From NCBI GenBank assembly GCA_027005635.1, contig JALTLI010000039.1, positions 1-7,329 of the forward strand: 7,329 nt of DNA, in the 5' to 3' direction. Within the stretch, counting starts at the first letter, position 1; every line of letters begins with the position of its first letter. Shown in pieces: positions 1-4,666 of the stretch. This DNA is from Alphaproteobacteria bacterium. GTDB taxonomy: Bacteria > Pseudomonadota > Alphaproteobacteria > UBA2136 > JALTLI01. The position numbers were made by a program, and so were the translations under genes. Below the pieces are notes generated by a model. It did no database searches. It was not told the DNA's origin and worked only from the letters and a program-made list of their open reading frames with translations.

Positions 1-71
1 ATCAAAAAATTAAACAATAAACAAAAATCGGTCTAAATTTTCATAATTAAAACATTTTTATACAAAAAAAA

Positions 72-95
72 TCCTTTAAAGGATCCTTTAAAGGA
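72..95. repeat. Tandem duplicate of a 12-bp palindrome upstream of alpA
   Basis: TCCTTTAAAGGA is a perfect palindrome and occurs twice with no spacer (72-83 and 84-95), so the whole 24 bases is also a palindrome. It lies about 90 bases before the AlpA-type start codon. In DNA it could be two adjacent operator sites for a dimeric regulator. In RNA it could fold as a 10-bp stem with a GATC loop. The role is inferred from position only. Confidence 0.6.
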
Positions 96-120
96 ACACC
101 GCAAAGTGGCAGAAAAAAAG

Positions 121-150
121 TTGATTTATTAGATAAACATGCTCCATTAT
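121..150 (+). promoter_or_regulatory. Possible promoter of the AlpA-type gene
   Basis: TTGATT (121-126) and CATTAT (145-150) are separated by 18 bases and resemble -35 and -10 boxes. Each matches the sigma-70 consensus only partly (about 4 of 6). The position, between the palindromic repeats and the ribosome binding site, is suitable. In such AT-rich DNA weak matches are common. Confidence 0.3.
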
Positions 151-184
151 AGACCTATAACAGCAACAAAAAAGGAGAGAGTGA

Positions 185-385
185 ATGTATGAAAATAAAC
201 TACCTGAAACAGGATATTTAAGACTTAAAGAAGTTTTAAAGATTATCCCTGTAAGTAAATCTACATGGTGGGCAGGAATTAAGACTGGAAGATTCCCAAA
301 AGGAAGAAAACTTAGTGAACGTACTACTGCTTGGCGTGTAGAAGATATCAGAGAGCTTGTTTTAAAGCTTTCAGTACAAAATTAA
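185..385 (+). CDS. AlpA-family small DNA-binding regulator
   Basis: This 66-residue protein resembles the AlpA/phage regulatory family, small winged-helix or MerR-like DNA-binding proteins. In CP4-57 AlpA activates integrase/excision genes, and in P4 the relative Vis acts as excisionase and repressor. The family pattern is visible: a Y-L-R-L-K-E-V helix start (11-17), a second helix around I-P-V-S-K-S-T-W-W (21-29), the basic turn R-F-P-K-G-R-K-L (36-43) and the C-terminal W-R-V-E-D-I-R-E-L (50-58). The start is supported by AAGGAG at 172-177, about 7 bases upstream. A strong hairpin follows directly, so it is probably transcribed alone. It likely controls excision or expression of this element; its exact targets cannot be read from the sequence. 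Confidence 0.85.
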   Translation: MYENKLPETGYLRLKEVLKIIPVSKSTWWAGIKTGRFPKGRKLSERTTAWRVEDIRELVLKLSVQN

Positions 386-429
386 TCTCTACGTTTTTAG
401 GGCAAAACGTAGAGATTAAGCCCTTTTTA
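383..429 (+). terminator. Strong terminator after the AlpA-type gene, possibly bidirectional
   Basis: A perfect 15-bp stem (383-397 with 404-418) has a 6-base loop TAGGGC and is followed by GCCC and a T-rich tract (424-433). The stop codon is part of the stem. The loop AGGGC (399-403) is also complementary to GCCCT (420-424) just 3' of the stem, so a pseudoknot is possible. It lies between convergent genes and could also end the lipoprotein transcript, though the T tract on that side is poor. Confidence 0.85.
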
Positions 430-431
430 TT

Positions 432-809
432 TTAACTTATGCAATCTTTTTGAATAGCTAGCTGATCTAAAGCGTTATATTGGCTTTTCAATCTTTGTAA
501 TACTGCTGATTCTTCTTGGTTATTATCATTATTATTAGAATAATCTGCACCTCTAGCAATAGCAAAAGCACTTAAAGCAGTTTCTAAATACTGATTATTA
601 GCTTCCTTTGGTACAGGTTTCATTGCAATAGTTTGTTGCTCAACTAGGTTTGATAACCTTCTCATTTCAGCTCTTACTTGGTTGCAGTTGTAATCTTGGT
701 ACTGAGTCATAGAAACTTGATAAAGTTCCGCTTGTTGTTTTACATACCCATCTTGTGAACATCCTGCAAATATTACAATAGCAGGAATTATTAGAATAAA
801 CTTTTTCAT
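432..809 (-). CDS. Small lipoprotein of unknown function
   Basis: This 125-residue protein starts with a lipoprotein signal peptide: M-K-K, a hydrophobic stretch (4-15) and the lipobox F-A-G-C (14-17), so Cys17 should be lipidated. Ser at position +2 after Cys favours outer-membrane sorting under the E. coli rule. The mature part is mostly helical in appearance. It has a segment Y-Q-D-Y-N-C-N-Q-V (37-45), an N/Q/E-rich stretch near the middle, and ends with A-I-Q-K-D-C-I-S, so Cys42 and Cys123 might form a disulfide. I recognise the general style of small proteobacterial lipoproteins with a Y-x-D-x-x-C-x-Q motif but no known function. The start is supported by AAAGGAAG (821-828, minus strand), about 11 bases upstream. 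It is convergent with the AlpA-type gene and preceded by a structured leader (844-950). It is probably cargo of the element. Confidence 0.75.
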   Translation of the reverse strand: MKKFILIIPAIVIFAGCSQDGYVKQQAELYQVSMTQYQDYNCNQVRAEMRRLSNLVEQQTIAMKPVPKEANNQYLETALSAFAIARGADYSNNNDNNQEESAVLQRLKSQYNALDQLAIQKDCIS

Positions 810-843
810 AGAATTTTAACTTCCTTTAAAATTAATATTTAAA

Positions 844-950
844 GGCTGATTTAGAAAATAAAAAAAATCAGCCAGAAGTTTACAACCATTCATAGAAATG
901 GCACGGTGCTTTTAGGCAAGCCTTGGACATAACACCGTCATCTGGCTGAT
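844..950 (-). ncRNA. Structured leader or small RNA with a terminator-like closing stem and competing arms
   Basis: On the minus strand the RNA starts with ATCAGCCAGA (950-941) and later has its exact complement TCTGGCTGAT (876-867), followed by eight U residues. Inside this 10-bp stem lies an 8-pair stem (938-931 with 910-903, one G-U) and a 5-bp hairpin (901-897 with 890-886, loop of 6). A third arm, AAATCAGCC (852-844), repeats the start of arm one and can pair with arm two instead. The lipoprotein start is 35 bases further on. This layout suits either a small RNA ended by its own terminator or a leader that switches between termination and read-through. The core is related to the element at 997-1047 on the other strand. 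Function is inferred from pairing alone. Confidence 0.5.
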
Positions 951-956
951 ATTATA
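951..956 (-). promoter_or_regulatory. Perfect TATAAT -10 box ahead of the minus-strand structured RNA
   Basis: On the minus strand the sequence TATAAT directly precedes the 10-bp arm at 950-941. The hexamer 17 bases upstream is a poor -35 box. A start about 7 bases after this box would fall inside the first arm and shorten the closing stem to about 5 bp, so the real start may be slightly upstream or elsewhere. Confidence 0.3.
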
Positions 957-992
957 AATATCATTTTCATACCCATACTTAATTAAGAGCAT

Positions 993-1019
993 AAAAAAAC
1001 ACCTGTGATGGCGGTGTTT
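993..1019 (-). terminator. Terminator-like hairpin with overlapping alternative hairpin
   Basis: On the minus strand AAACACC (1019-1013) and GGTGTTT (1003-997) form a 7-bp stem with a 9-base loop, followed by a run of U (999-993). An alternative stem GATGGC (1025-1020) with GCCATC (1012-1007) overlaps it and excludes it, as in attenuators. No gene on the minus strand starts directly downstream, except the structured RNA at 950-844 and then the lipoprotein gene. Confidence 0.5.
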
Positions 1020-1066
1020 GCCATCTATGAAGAGGTTGTAAAGCCTCAGAATGATTTAACTCATTC
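997..1066 (+). ncRNA. Structured element related to the 844-950 element, opposite orientation
   Basis: On the plus strand three hairpins follow one another: 997-1003 with 1013-1019, 1032-1036 with 1043-1047 (one G-U pair), and 1049-1054 with 1061-1066. The segment 1020-1042 shares the ordered blocks GCCAT, CTATGAA and GGTTGTAAA with the minus-strand segment 902-879. In both copies a hairpin containing ACACC/GGTGT comes just before this core. The two copies point away from each other from an AT-rich spacer at 951-996. A short reading frame of 20 codons (1008-1070, plus) runs through it, with no ribosome binding site. Function unknown. Confidence 0.4.
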
Positions 1067-1151
1067 ATGAACACATTATAAGGTAACTTATTGTAGTATG
1101 CAATAAATTGCTTAAAAATATAAATAATATTTTTTTATTTAATTTATTCAG

Positions 1152-1175
1152 TATGTTAATGCACTTATTAACATA
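1152..1175. promoter_or_regulatory. Inverted repeat with 9-bp arms, possible operator
   Basis: TATGTTAAT (1152-1160) and ATTAACATA (1167-1175) are perfect inverted repeats with a 6-base spacer. The T-rich tracts around it do not directly follow the second arm, so a binding site for a dimeric repressor is more likely than a terminator. It lies about 110 bases upstream of the putative promoter at 1283. Confidence 0.4.
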
Positions 1176-1214
1176 ATATATTGAAATCATTGAAGTGTAT
1201 TTTTATAGACTTAT

Positions 1215-1291
1215 TACCATATATGTGGTATATTAAAACAATAGTTACCACTACATATTGTGTTTTATATAACTAATAGAGGTGGTACTAT
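1215..1291 (+). promoter_or_regulatory. Putative promoter with extended -10 box and TACCA/TGGTA half-sites
   Basis: TGGTACTAT (1283-1291) reads as an extended -10 (TGn before TACTAT). A start about 7 bases later would be at 1298, exactly where the hairpin RNA begins (1299). The -35 region is weak. Half-sites occur at 1215-1219 (TACCA), 1226-1230 (TGGTA), 1246-1250 (TACCA) and 1283-1287 (TGGTA), the last overlapping the -10. This could be an operator cluster for the element's regulator; binding is not shown. Confidence 0.4.
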
Positions 1292-1298
1292 AAAAATT

Positions 1299-1400
1299 GA
1301 CCGTGAGCCACAGGGGCAACACGGTCTTTGATAGAATAAAAGTCACTAGACTTATGCATTCATACCTGAGAACTTAAATGTATAATCTAATTCTATCAAA
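1299..1400 (+). ncRNA. Candidate antisense immunity-type RNA (c4/CI-like) in the leader of the small Cys/His gene
   Basis: GACCGTG (1299-1305) pairs perfectly with CACGGTC (1320-1326), closing a 14-base loop. Directly next to it, TTTGATAGAAT (1327-1337) pairs perfectly with ATTCTATCAAA (1390-1400), enclosing a small 5-bp hairpin (1340-1344 with 1349-1353). The loop sequence AGCCACA (1306-1312) is the exact complement of TGTGGCT (1423-1429), downstream in the same transcript. Phage P1 c4 and P4 CI are short, structured RNAs, processed from a leader, that silence the following genes by pairing with such downstream sites. The layout here is alike, and the element also has P4-type genes. I identify it by structure and position, not by sequence match to a known family. 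Confidence 0.5.
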
Positions 1401-1508
1401 ATCAAGTGTATTAATTGCAAATTGTGGCTTTTTTGCACGGCGTGTTGTCTTGTTGCACCTTTCGGAGCAGTAAGGTGGTTAGCCGTTCTTAATGAAAGAA
1501 AAATGATT

Positions 1509-1715
1509 ATGTCAAAATATTATGTAAACAAAAACGCACAAAATAATGGTGACCATGAAGTCCATACAACTGGTTGCTCTTTTATGCCAGACCCACAAAA
1601 TAGAATTTATTTGGGTGATTTTTCATCGTGCCAACCAGCTGTACGTGAAGCTAAAACTAAATATAAACAATCCAATGGATGTTTTTATTGTAGTAAGCCA
1701 TGTCACACTAGCTAA
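1509..1715 (+). CDS. Small Cys/His-rich protein, possible zinc-binding, phage-element family
   Basis: This 68-residue protein begins M-S-K-Y-Y-V-N-K-N-A-Q and has ordered ligand candidates: H16-x-x-H19, C23, C41, then C58-x-x-C61 and C65-H66 near the end. I recall similar uncharacterised small proteins with the pattern H-E-V-H-x-x-G-C ... S-C-x-x-A-V ... G-C-x-Y-C ... C-H-T, so a metal-binding fold is likely but unproven. The start at 1509 fits that N terminus. No good Shine-Dalgarno is present (only GAAAG at 1494-1498), and ATG at 1503 is an alternative. The same frame stays open upstream to a TTG at 1422 and beyond, encoding a hydrophobic Trp/Cys-rich peptide like those seen in leaders of P4/P1-type ash and icd genes. 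That stretch overlaps the antisense target and is probably regulatory or a leader reading frame. Confidence 0.65.
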   Translation: MSKYYVNKNAQNNGDHEVHTTGCSFMPDPQNRIYLGDFSSCQPAVREAKTKYKQSNGCFYCSKPCHTS

Positions 1716-1727
1716 GTGCATTATTTA

Positions 1728-1752
1728 GGCATGGGGGATTTTCTCCCATGCC
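1728..1752 (+). terminator. GC-rich hairpin after the small Cys/His gene
   Basis: GGCATGGG (1728-1735) pairs with CCCATGCC (1745-1752) and the stem can extend by two more pairs, leaving a 5-base loop. It begins 12 bases after the stop codon. No T tract follows on either strand, so it may be a transcript-stabilising hairpin or a Rho-assisted end instead of a classic terminator. A weaker hairpin follows (1757-1762 with 1774-1779). Confidence 0.45.
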
Positions 1753-1994
1753 AATTCACAATATAAGAATTACATTGTGGGATGTTCTTAGTATAAGGTG
1801 AGAGATTTCAACATGTTAACAGATTTAAGTTTTTCTACGACTAAAATTTGCTAATTAGTATTAATTGATATTAGTATCATTACTTATAGTGTTATTATAG
1901 CTATATCTTAATATGGTATATTTATATGCATACATGTGTAACTTTCGTTTATATAGCAAAATATAAGTGACTATTAAGAGTAGGATTAAGTGTA
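1753..1994. other. AT-rich intergenic region before the AlbA_2-type gene
   Basis: No gene is seen. It holds a direct repeat ATTAGTAT (1854-1861 and 1870-1877), a TATGGTA site (1912-1918) also found before the integrase and before the 1299 RNA, and a 12-base sequence ACTAAAATTTGC (1840-1851) that recurs at the 3' end of the integrase gene (3169-3180). A promoter for the gene at 1995 must lie here or upstream, but I cannot choose one. Confidence 0.4.
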
Positions 1995-3054
1995 ATGACT
2001 AACCACGATAAAAAAGTAAAATCAATAATTACCCGTAAAAATTCCCATGGTGATCTGTACCATAGAGAGTCTACTTGGTTAGAATTTAAGGAATCTTTTA
2101 GTCACGGTTCTTGGGATGTGTATTTGCGTTGTATGGCTTCTTTTGCGAATAGATCTGGTGGTTATTTGATTTTTGGAATAAAAGAAAAACCTAAAAGGAC
2201 TGCATCTGGACTTAAAGATAAAGCGAAGGAAGTTTTTATAGGTTTAGACTCTGCAATTGTCAGTACAAATATTTCGAATCATTTTTCCCCTCAAATAAAT
2301 TTTGAGTTAGGTTTGTTAGAGGTAGATAGTAAATGGTTTGGTTATATATTATACATATGAAGCAATTGTAAAACCTATTATATGCACTAAGCAAGCAGGC
2401 GAAAAGCTTGCATCTGGTGATATTTATTATAGATACCATGGTCAAAATACAAAAATTAAGTATGCAGAATTGAGTTCTATTCTAGATAAAGAGAGATTAA
2501 GAGTAGAAAGTTTGTGGATGAATTTATTTAAAGAGACAGCAAAGATAGGTGTTGATAATGCAAGTTTATTGAATATTTCTGACGGTAAAATATCAATCGA
2601 TGAAAATAAAAATATATTTCTGGATGAGTCATTAATTTCTCAAATGAAATTTATAAAAGAGGGTCAATTTTCTGAGGTTGATGGATCTCCAACACTTAAA
2701 CTTATAGGTGAGTTGAAATCAGGAGATGCTACAGTAACTTCAATAATGAAAAAAGAGGTTGTTATTACAGAAGATATAGGTAAGACACATCCTTATAATA
2801 AGGCTGATACTTTAAGAGAGTTATCTTTAGGTGCTAGTTATATTAATGTAAATAATTATGACAGGTTATCCGCTTTAATGTGGAAAGGTGGTTTTGATAC
2901 TCAAACAAATTTATATAAACCTCATAAAAATGGAAAAAGTACCGTGCATTGTATTTCAGAAGAAGGTGTATCTAAACTTAAAAATATGCTTTCTGATGTT
3001 TATACAGATAAAGGCAAGCTTGTAGCGTTGACAGCAGAATATAGAAATAAGTAG
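1995..3054 (+). pseudogene. AlbA_2 (Schlafen-type) domain protein, split by a frameshift
   Basis: The first part (1995-2360) is a typical AlbA_2 domain: E-S-T-W-L-E-F-K-E-S-F near residue 25, then C-M-A-S-F-A-N-R-S-G-G-Y-L-I-F-G-I-K (46-63), and F-S-P-Q-I-N-F-E (97-104). These are nucleic-acid-binding proteins found in transcription regulators, in Schlafen-like proteins and in defence or phage islands. The second part (from about 2350 to 3054, another frame) continues the domain with E-A-I-V-K-P-I-I-C and G-D-I-Y-Y-R-Y-H-G, followed by a long C-terminal region I do not recognise. Removing one T near 2349 joins them into one protein of about 352 residues: W-F-G-Y-I then Y-T-Y-E-A. The start at 1995 has AGTAGGA (1979-1985) 9 bases upstream. 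A terminator follows. A real mutation, a sequencing error or a non-standard frameshift are all possible; I see no classic slippery site. Confidence 0.8.
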
Positions 3055-3080
3055 CACCATTGTAGTGCGGGCTACTTTTT
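3051..3080 (+). terminator. Rho-independent terminator after the AlbA_2-type gene
   Basis: GTAG (3051-3054) pairs with CTAC (3072-3075), and GCAC (3054-3057) with GTGC (3065-3068), with a short G bulge. Five T residues follow (3076-3080). It overlaps the stop codon. A separate inverted repeat (3090-3097 with 3124-3131) lies between this and the integrase stop and may help end the convergent integrase transcript. Confidence 0.7.
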
Positions 3081-3165
3081 GAATTTATAAAGACTATCTT
3101 CTAAAGCTATTTTCACATCATTAATAGTCTTACATAATGTTATATAAGATATAAATTTACGAGTT

Positions 3166-4383
3166 TTAACTAAAATTTGCCTTAATAACTTTTCCACTTA
3201 CTTTAGCCTCTGCTAAATAATCATCCCACTCTTGCATCATTTTTGTACGTTCTTTTATGAATGATGTACGGTCATAAGCGGCTACTACACCTGCTTTTTT
3301 AGCGTGGGCTAGTTGTAAATCTGGTATTTCGTATCTGTAGCCTAGTTCTTGCATTATGGTTGTCATAGCTAATGCTCTGAAACCGTGACCAGTCATTCTG
3401 CCTTTATAGCCTAGTCTTCCAATAGCTTGAAGTATCGTATTATTACTCATGTGCTTATGTGCGTTGGTTTTGCTTGGAAACAGGTAATCGTTACCGTTAC
3501 AGGATAATGTTTTTAATTCCTTTAATATTTCTATTGTACGGGTAGAGAGTGGCACAATGTGAGGGCGGTTCATCTTCATTCTTTCAGCAGGTATTTCCCA
3601 TACTTTTCTTTCTATATCAAATTCATCCCATGTTGACTTAATAAGTTCACTTGTACGAACAAAAGTAAGCATCATTAACTCTACTGCTAATTTTGTATGA
3701 GGGAATAGGCGTGCATTATTTTTCTCTAATGTTTGGATAAATTCAGGAATATCTTTCGGCTCTAAGGCGTGATAATGAGTTTTCTTATATGGTGAAAGAG
3801 CTTCTTGTAAATCCTGTGAAGGGTCTCTTGTTCCCATACCTTTTACTATTGCATAACGGAATATTTGACCGCATATAGATTTACAACGGTAAGCTACTTC
3901 ATTTGCTCCGCGTTCTTGAGTTTTCTTTAAAGCATCAAGTAGGGCAGGCGGTTCAATATCATTAATAGGTAAATGACCAATTTCAGGGAATATATTGTGT
4001 TCTAGTCTTCTTATAGTATAGCCTGCATGACTTTCACTCCAACCAGATTTTTTCATATTCCACCAATCACGAGCAACAACTTCAAAAGTATTGTTATTGT
4101 TTATTTGTTCTTTACGCTCTACTTCTTTTTTAAATGCGGAAGGGTCTACTCCGTTAGCTAATAGTTTCTTTGCATCAATTCTTTTATCTCTAGCATCTGC
4201 TAGGCTAACAGTAGGGTATATACCAAAGGATAAACGTTTTTCTTTACCATTTATACGGTATTTTAAACGCCAGAGCCTACTACCATTAGGTCTAACTTCA
4301 AGATACATACCTTCACCGTCTGATAATCTATAAGGCTTTTCTTTGCCTTTTGCGTTCTTACATACTTTGTCATTTAGTTTCAT
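3166..4383 (-). CDS. int: P4-type tyrosine integrase
   Basis: This 405-residue site-specific recombinase catalyses integration and excision of the element. The N-terminal DUF4102 arm-binding domain (about 1-90) shows the family sequence: Y-R-L-S-D-G-E-G-M-Y-L-E-V, R-L-W-R-L-K-Y-R and Y-P-T-V-S-L-A-D-A-R. A core-binding domain follows (about 100-190), then the catalytic domain with Arg243, Lys270, His333-x-x-Arg336, His360 and the nucleophile Tyr370 (A-A-Y-D-R-T-S-F). The length is normal and all catalytic residues are present, so it should be active. It starts 167 bases from the 3' end of tRNA-Ser and is transcribed away from it, as usual for this family. AAGGG lies about 16 bases before the ATG, further than normal; the intervening bases belong to a TGGGGGCAT inverted repeat that may control translation or bind protein. 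Confidence 0.95.
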   Translation of the reverse strand: MKLNDKVCKNAKGKEKPYRLSDGEGMYLEVRPNGSRLWRLKYRINGKEKRLSFGIYPTVSLADARDKRIDAKKLLANGVDPSAFKKEVERKEQINNNNTFEVVARDWWNMKKSGWSESHAGYTIRRLEHNIFPEIGHLPINDIEPPALLDALKKTQERGANEVAYRCKSICGQIFRYAIVKGMGTRDPSQDLQEALSPYKKTHYHALEPKDIPEFIQTLEKNNARLFPHTKLAVELMMLTFVRTSELIKSTWDEFDIERKVWEIPAERMKMNRPHIVPLSTRTIEILKELKTLSCNGNDYLFPSKTNAHKHMSNNTILQAIGRLGYKGRMTGHGFRALAMTTIMQELGYRYEIPDLQLAHAKKAGVVAAYDRTSFIKERTKMMQEWDDYLAEAKVSGKVIKANFS

Positions 4384-4384
4384 T

Positions 4385-4436
4385 ATGGGGGCATCCCTTT
4401 TTTAGTTGCTTTATAATGCCCCCAATGATGCCCCCA
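4385..4436. repeat. Three copies of TGGGGGCAT in front of the integrase gene
   Basis: ATGCCCCCA occurs at 4416-4424 and 4428-4436 as direct repeats 12 bases apart, and its inverse TGGGGGCAT at 4386-4394, just before the integrase start. The inverted pair could form a 9-bp hairpin in the integrase mRNA over the region just upstream of the start codon. The copies might also be arm-type sites for the integrase or sites for an excisionase. Similar G/C repeats are common ahead of P4-type integrase genes. Confidence 0.5.
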
Positions 4437-4552
4437 CAATGTGTGGATACCATAAAATAGTAAAAAACTATATAGGACAATAAAGCCAGTATAACCCAAG
4501 GGAATAGCTATGTAAAATGGATTTTGTTGGACGTCGCCCAAGGGTAAAATGG
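4437..4552. other. Attachment-site region between integrase gene and tRNA-Ser
   Basis: The element-chromosome junction should lie at or near the tRNA 3' end (4550-4600). Two sequence blocks are repeated here in the same order: CCCAAGGG (4495-4502 and 4537-4544) and GTAAAATGG (4512-4520 and 4544-4552), the last copy touching the tRNA CCA. A TATGGTA site lies at 4448-4454 on the minus strand. The exact core cannot be fixed without the other end of the element. Confidence 0.45.
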
Positions 4553-4640
4553 CGGACAGTGTGGGATTCGAACCCACGAAGAGGAAAAACCCCTTACCAC
4601 CTTAGCAGGGTGGCGCCTTCAGCCGCTCGGCCAACTGTCC
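4550..4640 (-). tRNA. tRNA-Ser(GCU), element insertion site
   Basis: The acceptor stem GGACAGT pairs perfectly with ACTGTCC, followed by G and an encoded CCA (4552-4550). The anticodon loop contains CTGCTAA with anticodon GCT, flanked by the stem CACCC/GGTGG region. A long variable arm typical of tRNA-Ser is present, and the T arm GTGGG-TTCGAAT-CCCAC is perfect. A -10-like TATACT (4666-4661, minus) lies about 20 bases upstream. The 3' end abuts the integrated element, yet the gene is intact, as expected if the element carries a copy of the tRNA end. Confidence 0.97.
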
Positions 4641-4660
4641 AGTTTGATTTGCTCTTGTTT

Positions 4661-4666
4661 AGTATA
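4661..4666 (-). promoter_or_regulatory. Likely -10 box of tRNA-Ser
   Basis: TATACT on the minus strand matches 5 of 6 of the consensus and would start transcription about 14 bases before the tRNA. The -35 region is poor. The rest of 4667-4861 is AT-rich DNA between divergent tRNA genes, with no gene seen. Confidence 0.4.

Larger units (their letters stand above)
1..4549. mobile_element. Part of a P4-type integrative element (satellite or genomic island) inserted at tRNA-Ser
   Basis: A P4-type tyrosine integrase sits with its start 167 bases from the 3' end of tRNA-Ser and is transcribed away from it. The same side carries an AlpA-type regulator, structured non-coding DNA, a small Cys/His protein, an AlbA_2-type gene and a lipoprotein gene. 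This gene set and the tRNA location are typical of P4-like satellites and related islands. The right border is placed at the tRNA 3' end. The left border is outside the window: I see no second copy of the tRNA 3' sequence to the left. Integrity is uncertain because the AlbA_2 gene is frameshifted and no replication or packaging gene is visible. Confidence 0.75.

Noticed and set aside
844..950. Retron-like non-coding RNA with inverted repeat ends
   Set aside because: No reverse transcriptase gene is present in the window, and the U8 tract after the stem fits a terminator or leader better.
1008..1070. Short reading frame (20 codons) inside the plus-strand structured element
   Set aside because: No Shine-Dalgarno, very short, and the related element on the other strand does not keep the frame (the core differs in length by one base).
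1546..1728. Alternative plus-strand frame overlapping the Cys/His gene
   Set aside because: It lies inside the better supported gene in another frame and has no recognisable features.
1840..3180. ACTAAAATTTGC direct repeat (1840-1851 and 3169-3180) as element ends around the AlbA_2 gene
   Set aside because: Only 12 bases, AT-rich, and the second copy is inside the integrase coding sequence; the tRNA junction is a better attachment site.
1..4549. CRISPR array or transposon ends
   Set aside because: No regularly spaced repeats and no transposase or terminal inverted repeats were seen.
4383..4577. Minus-strand open frame of 64 residues upstream of the integrase, ending W-G-H-H-W-G-H-Y-K
   Set aside because: It starts inside the tRNA-Ser 3' end and its repeats simply translate the TGGGGGCAT copies. 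Such frames commonly appear ahead of P4-type integrases and no ribosome binding site supports it.
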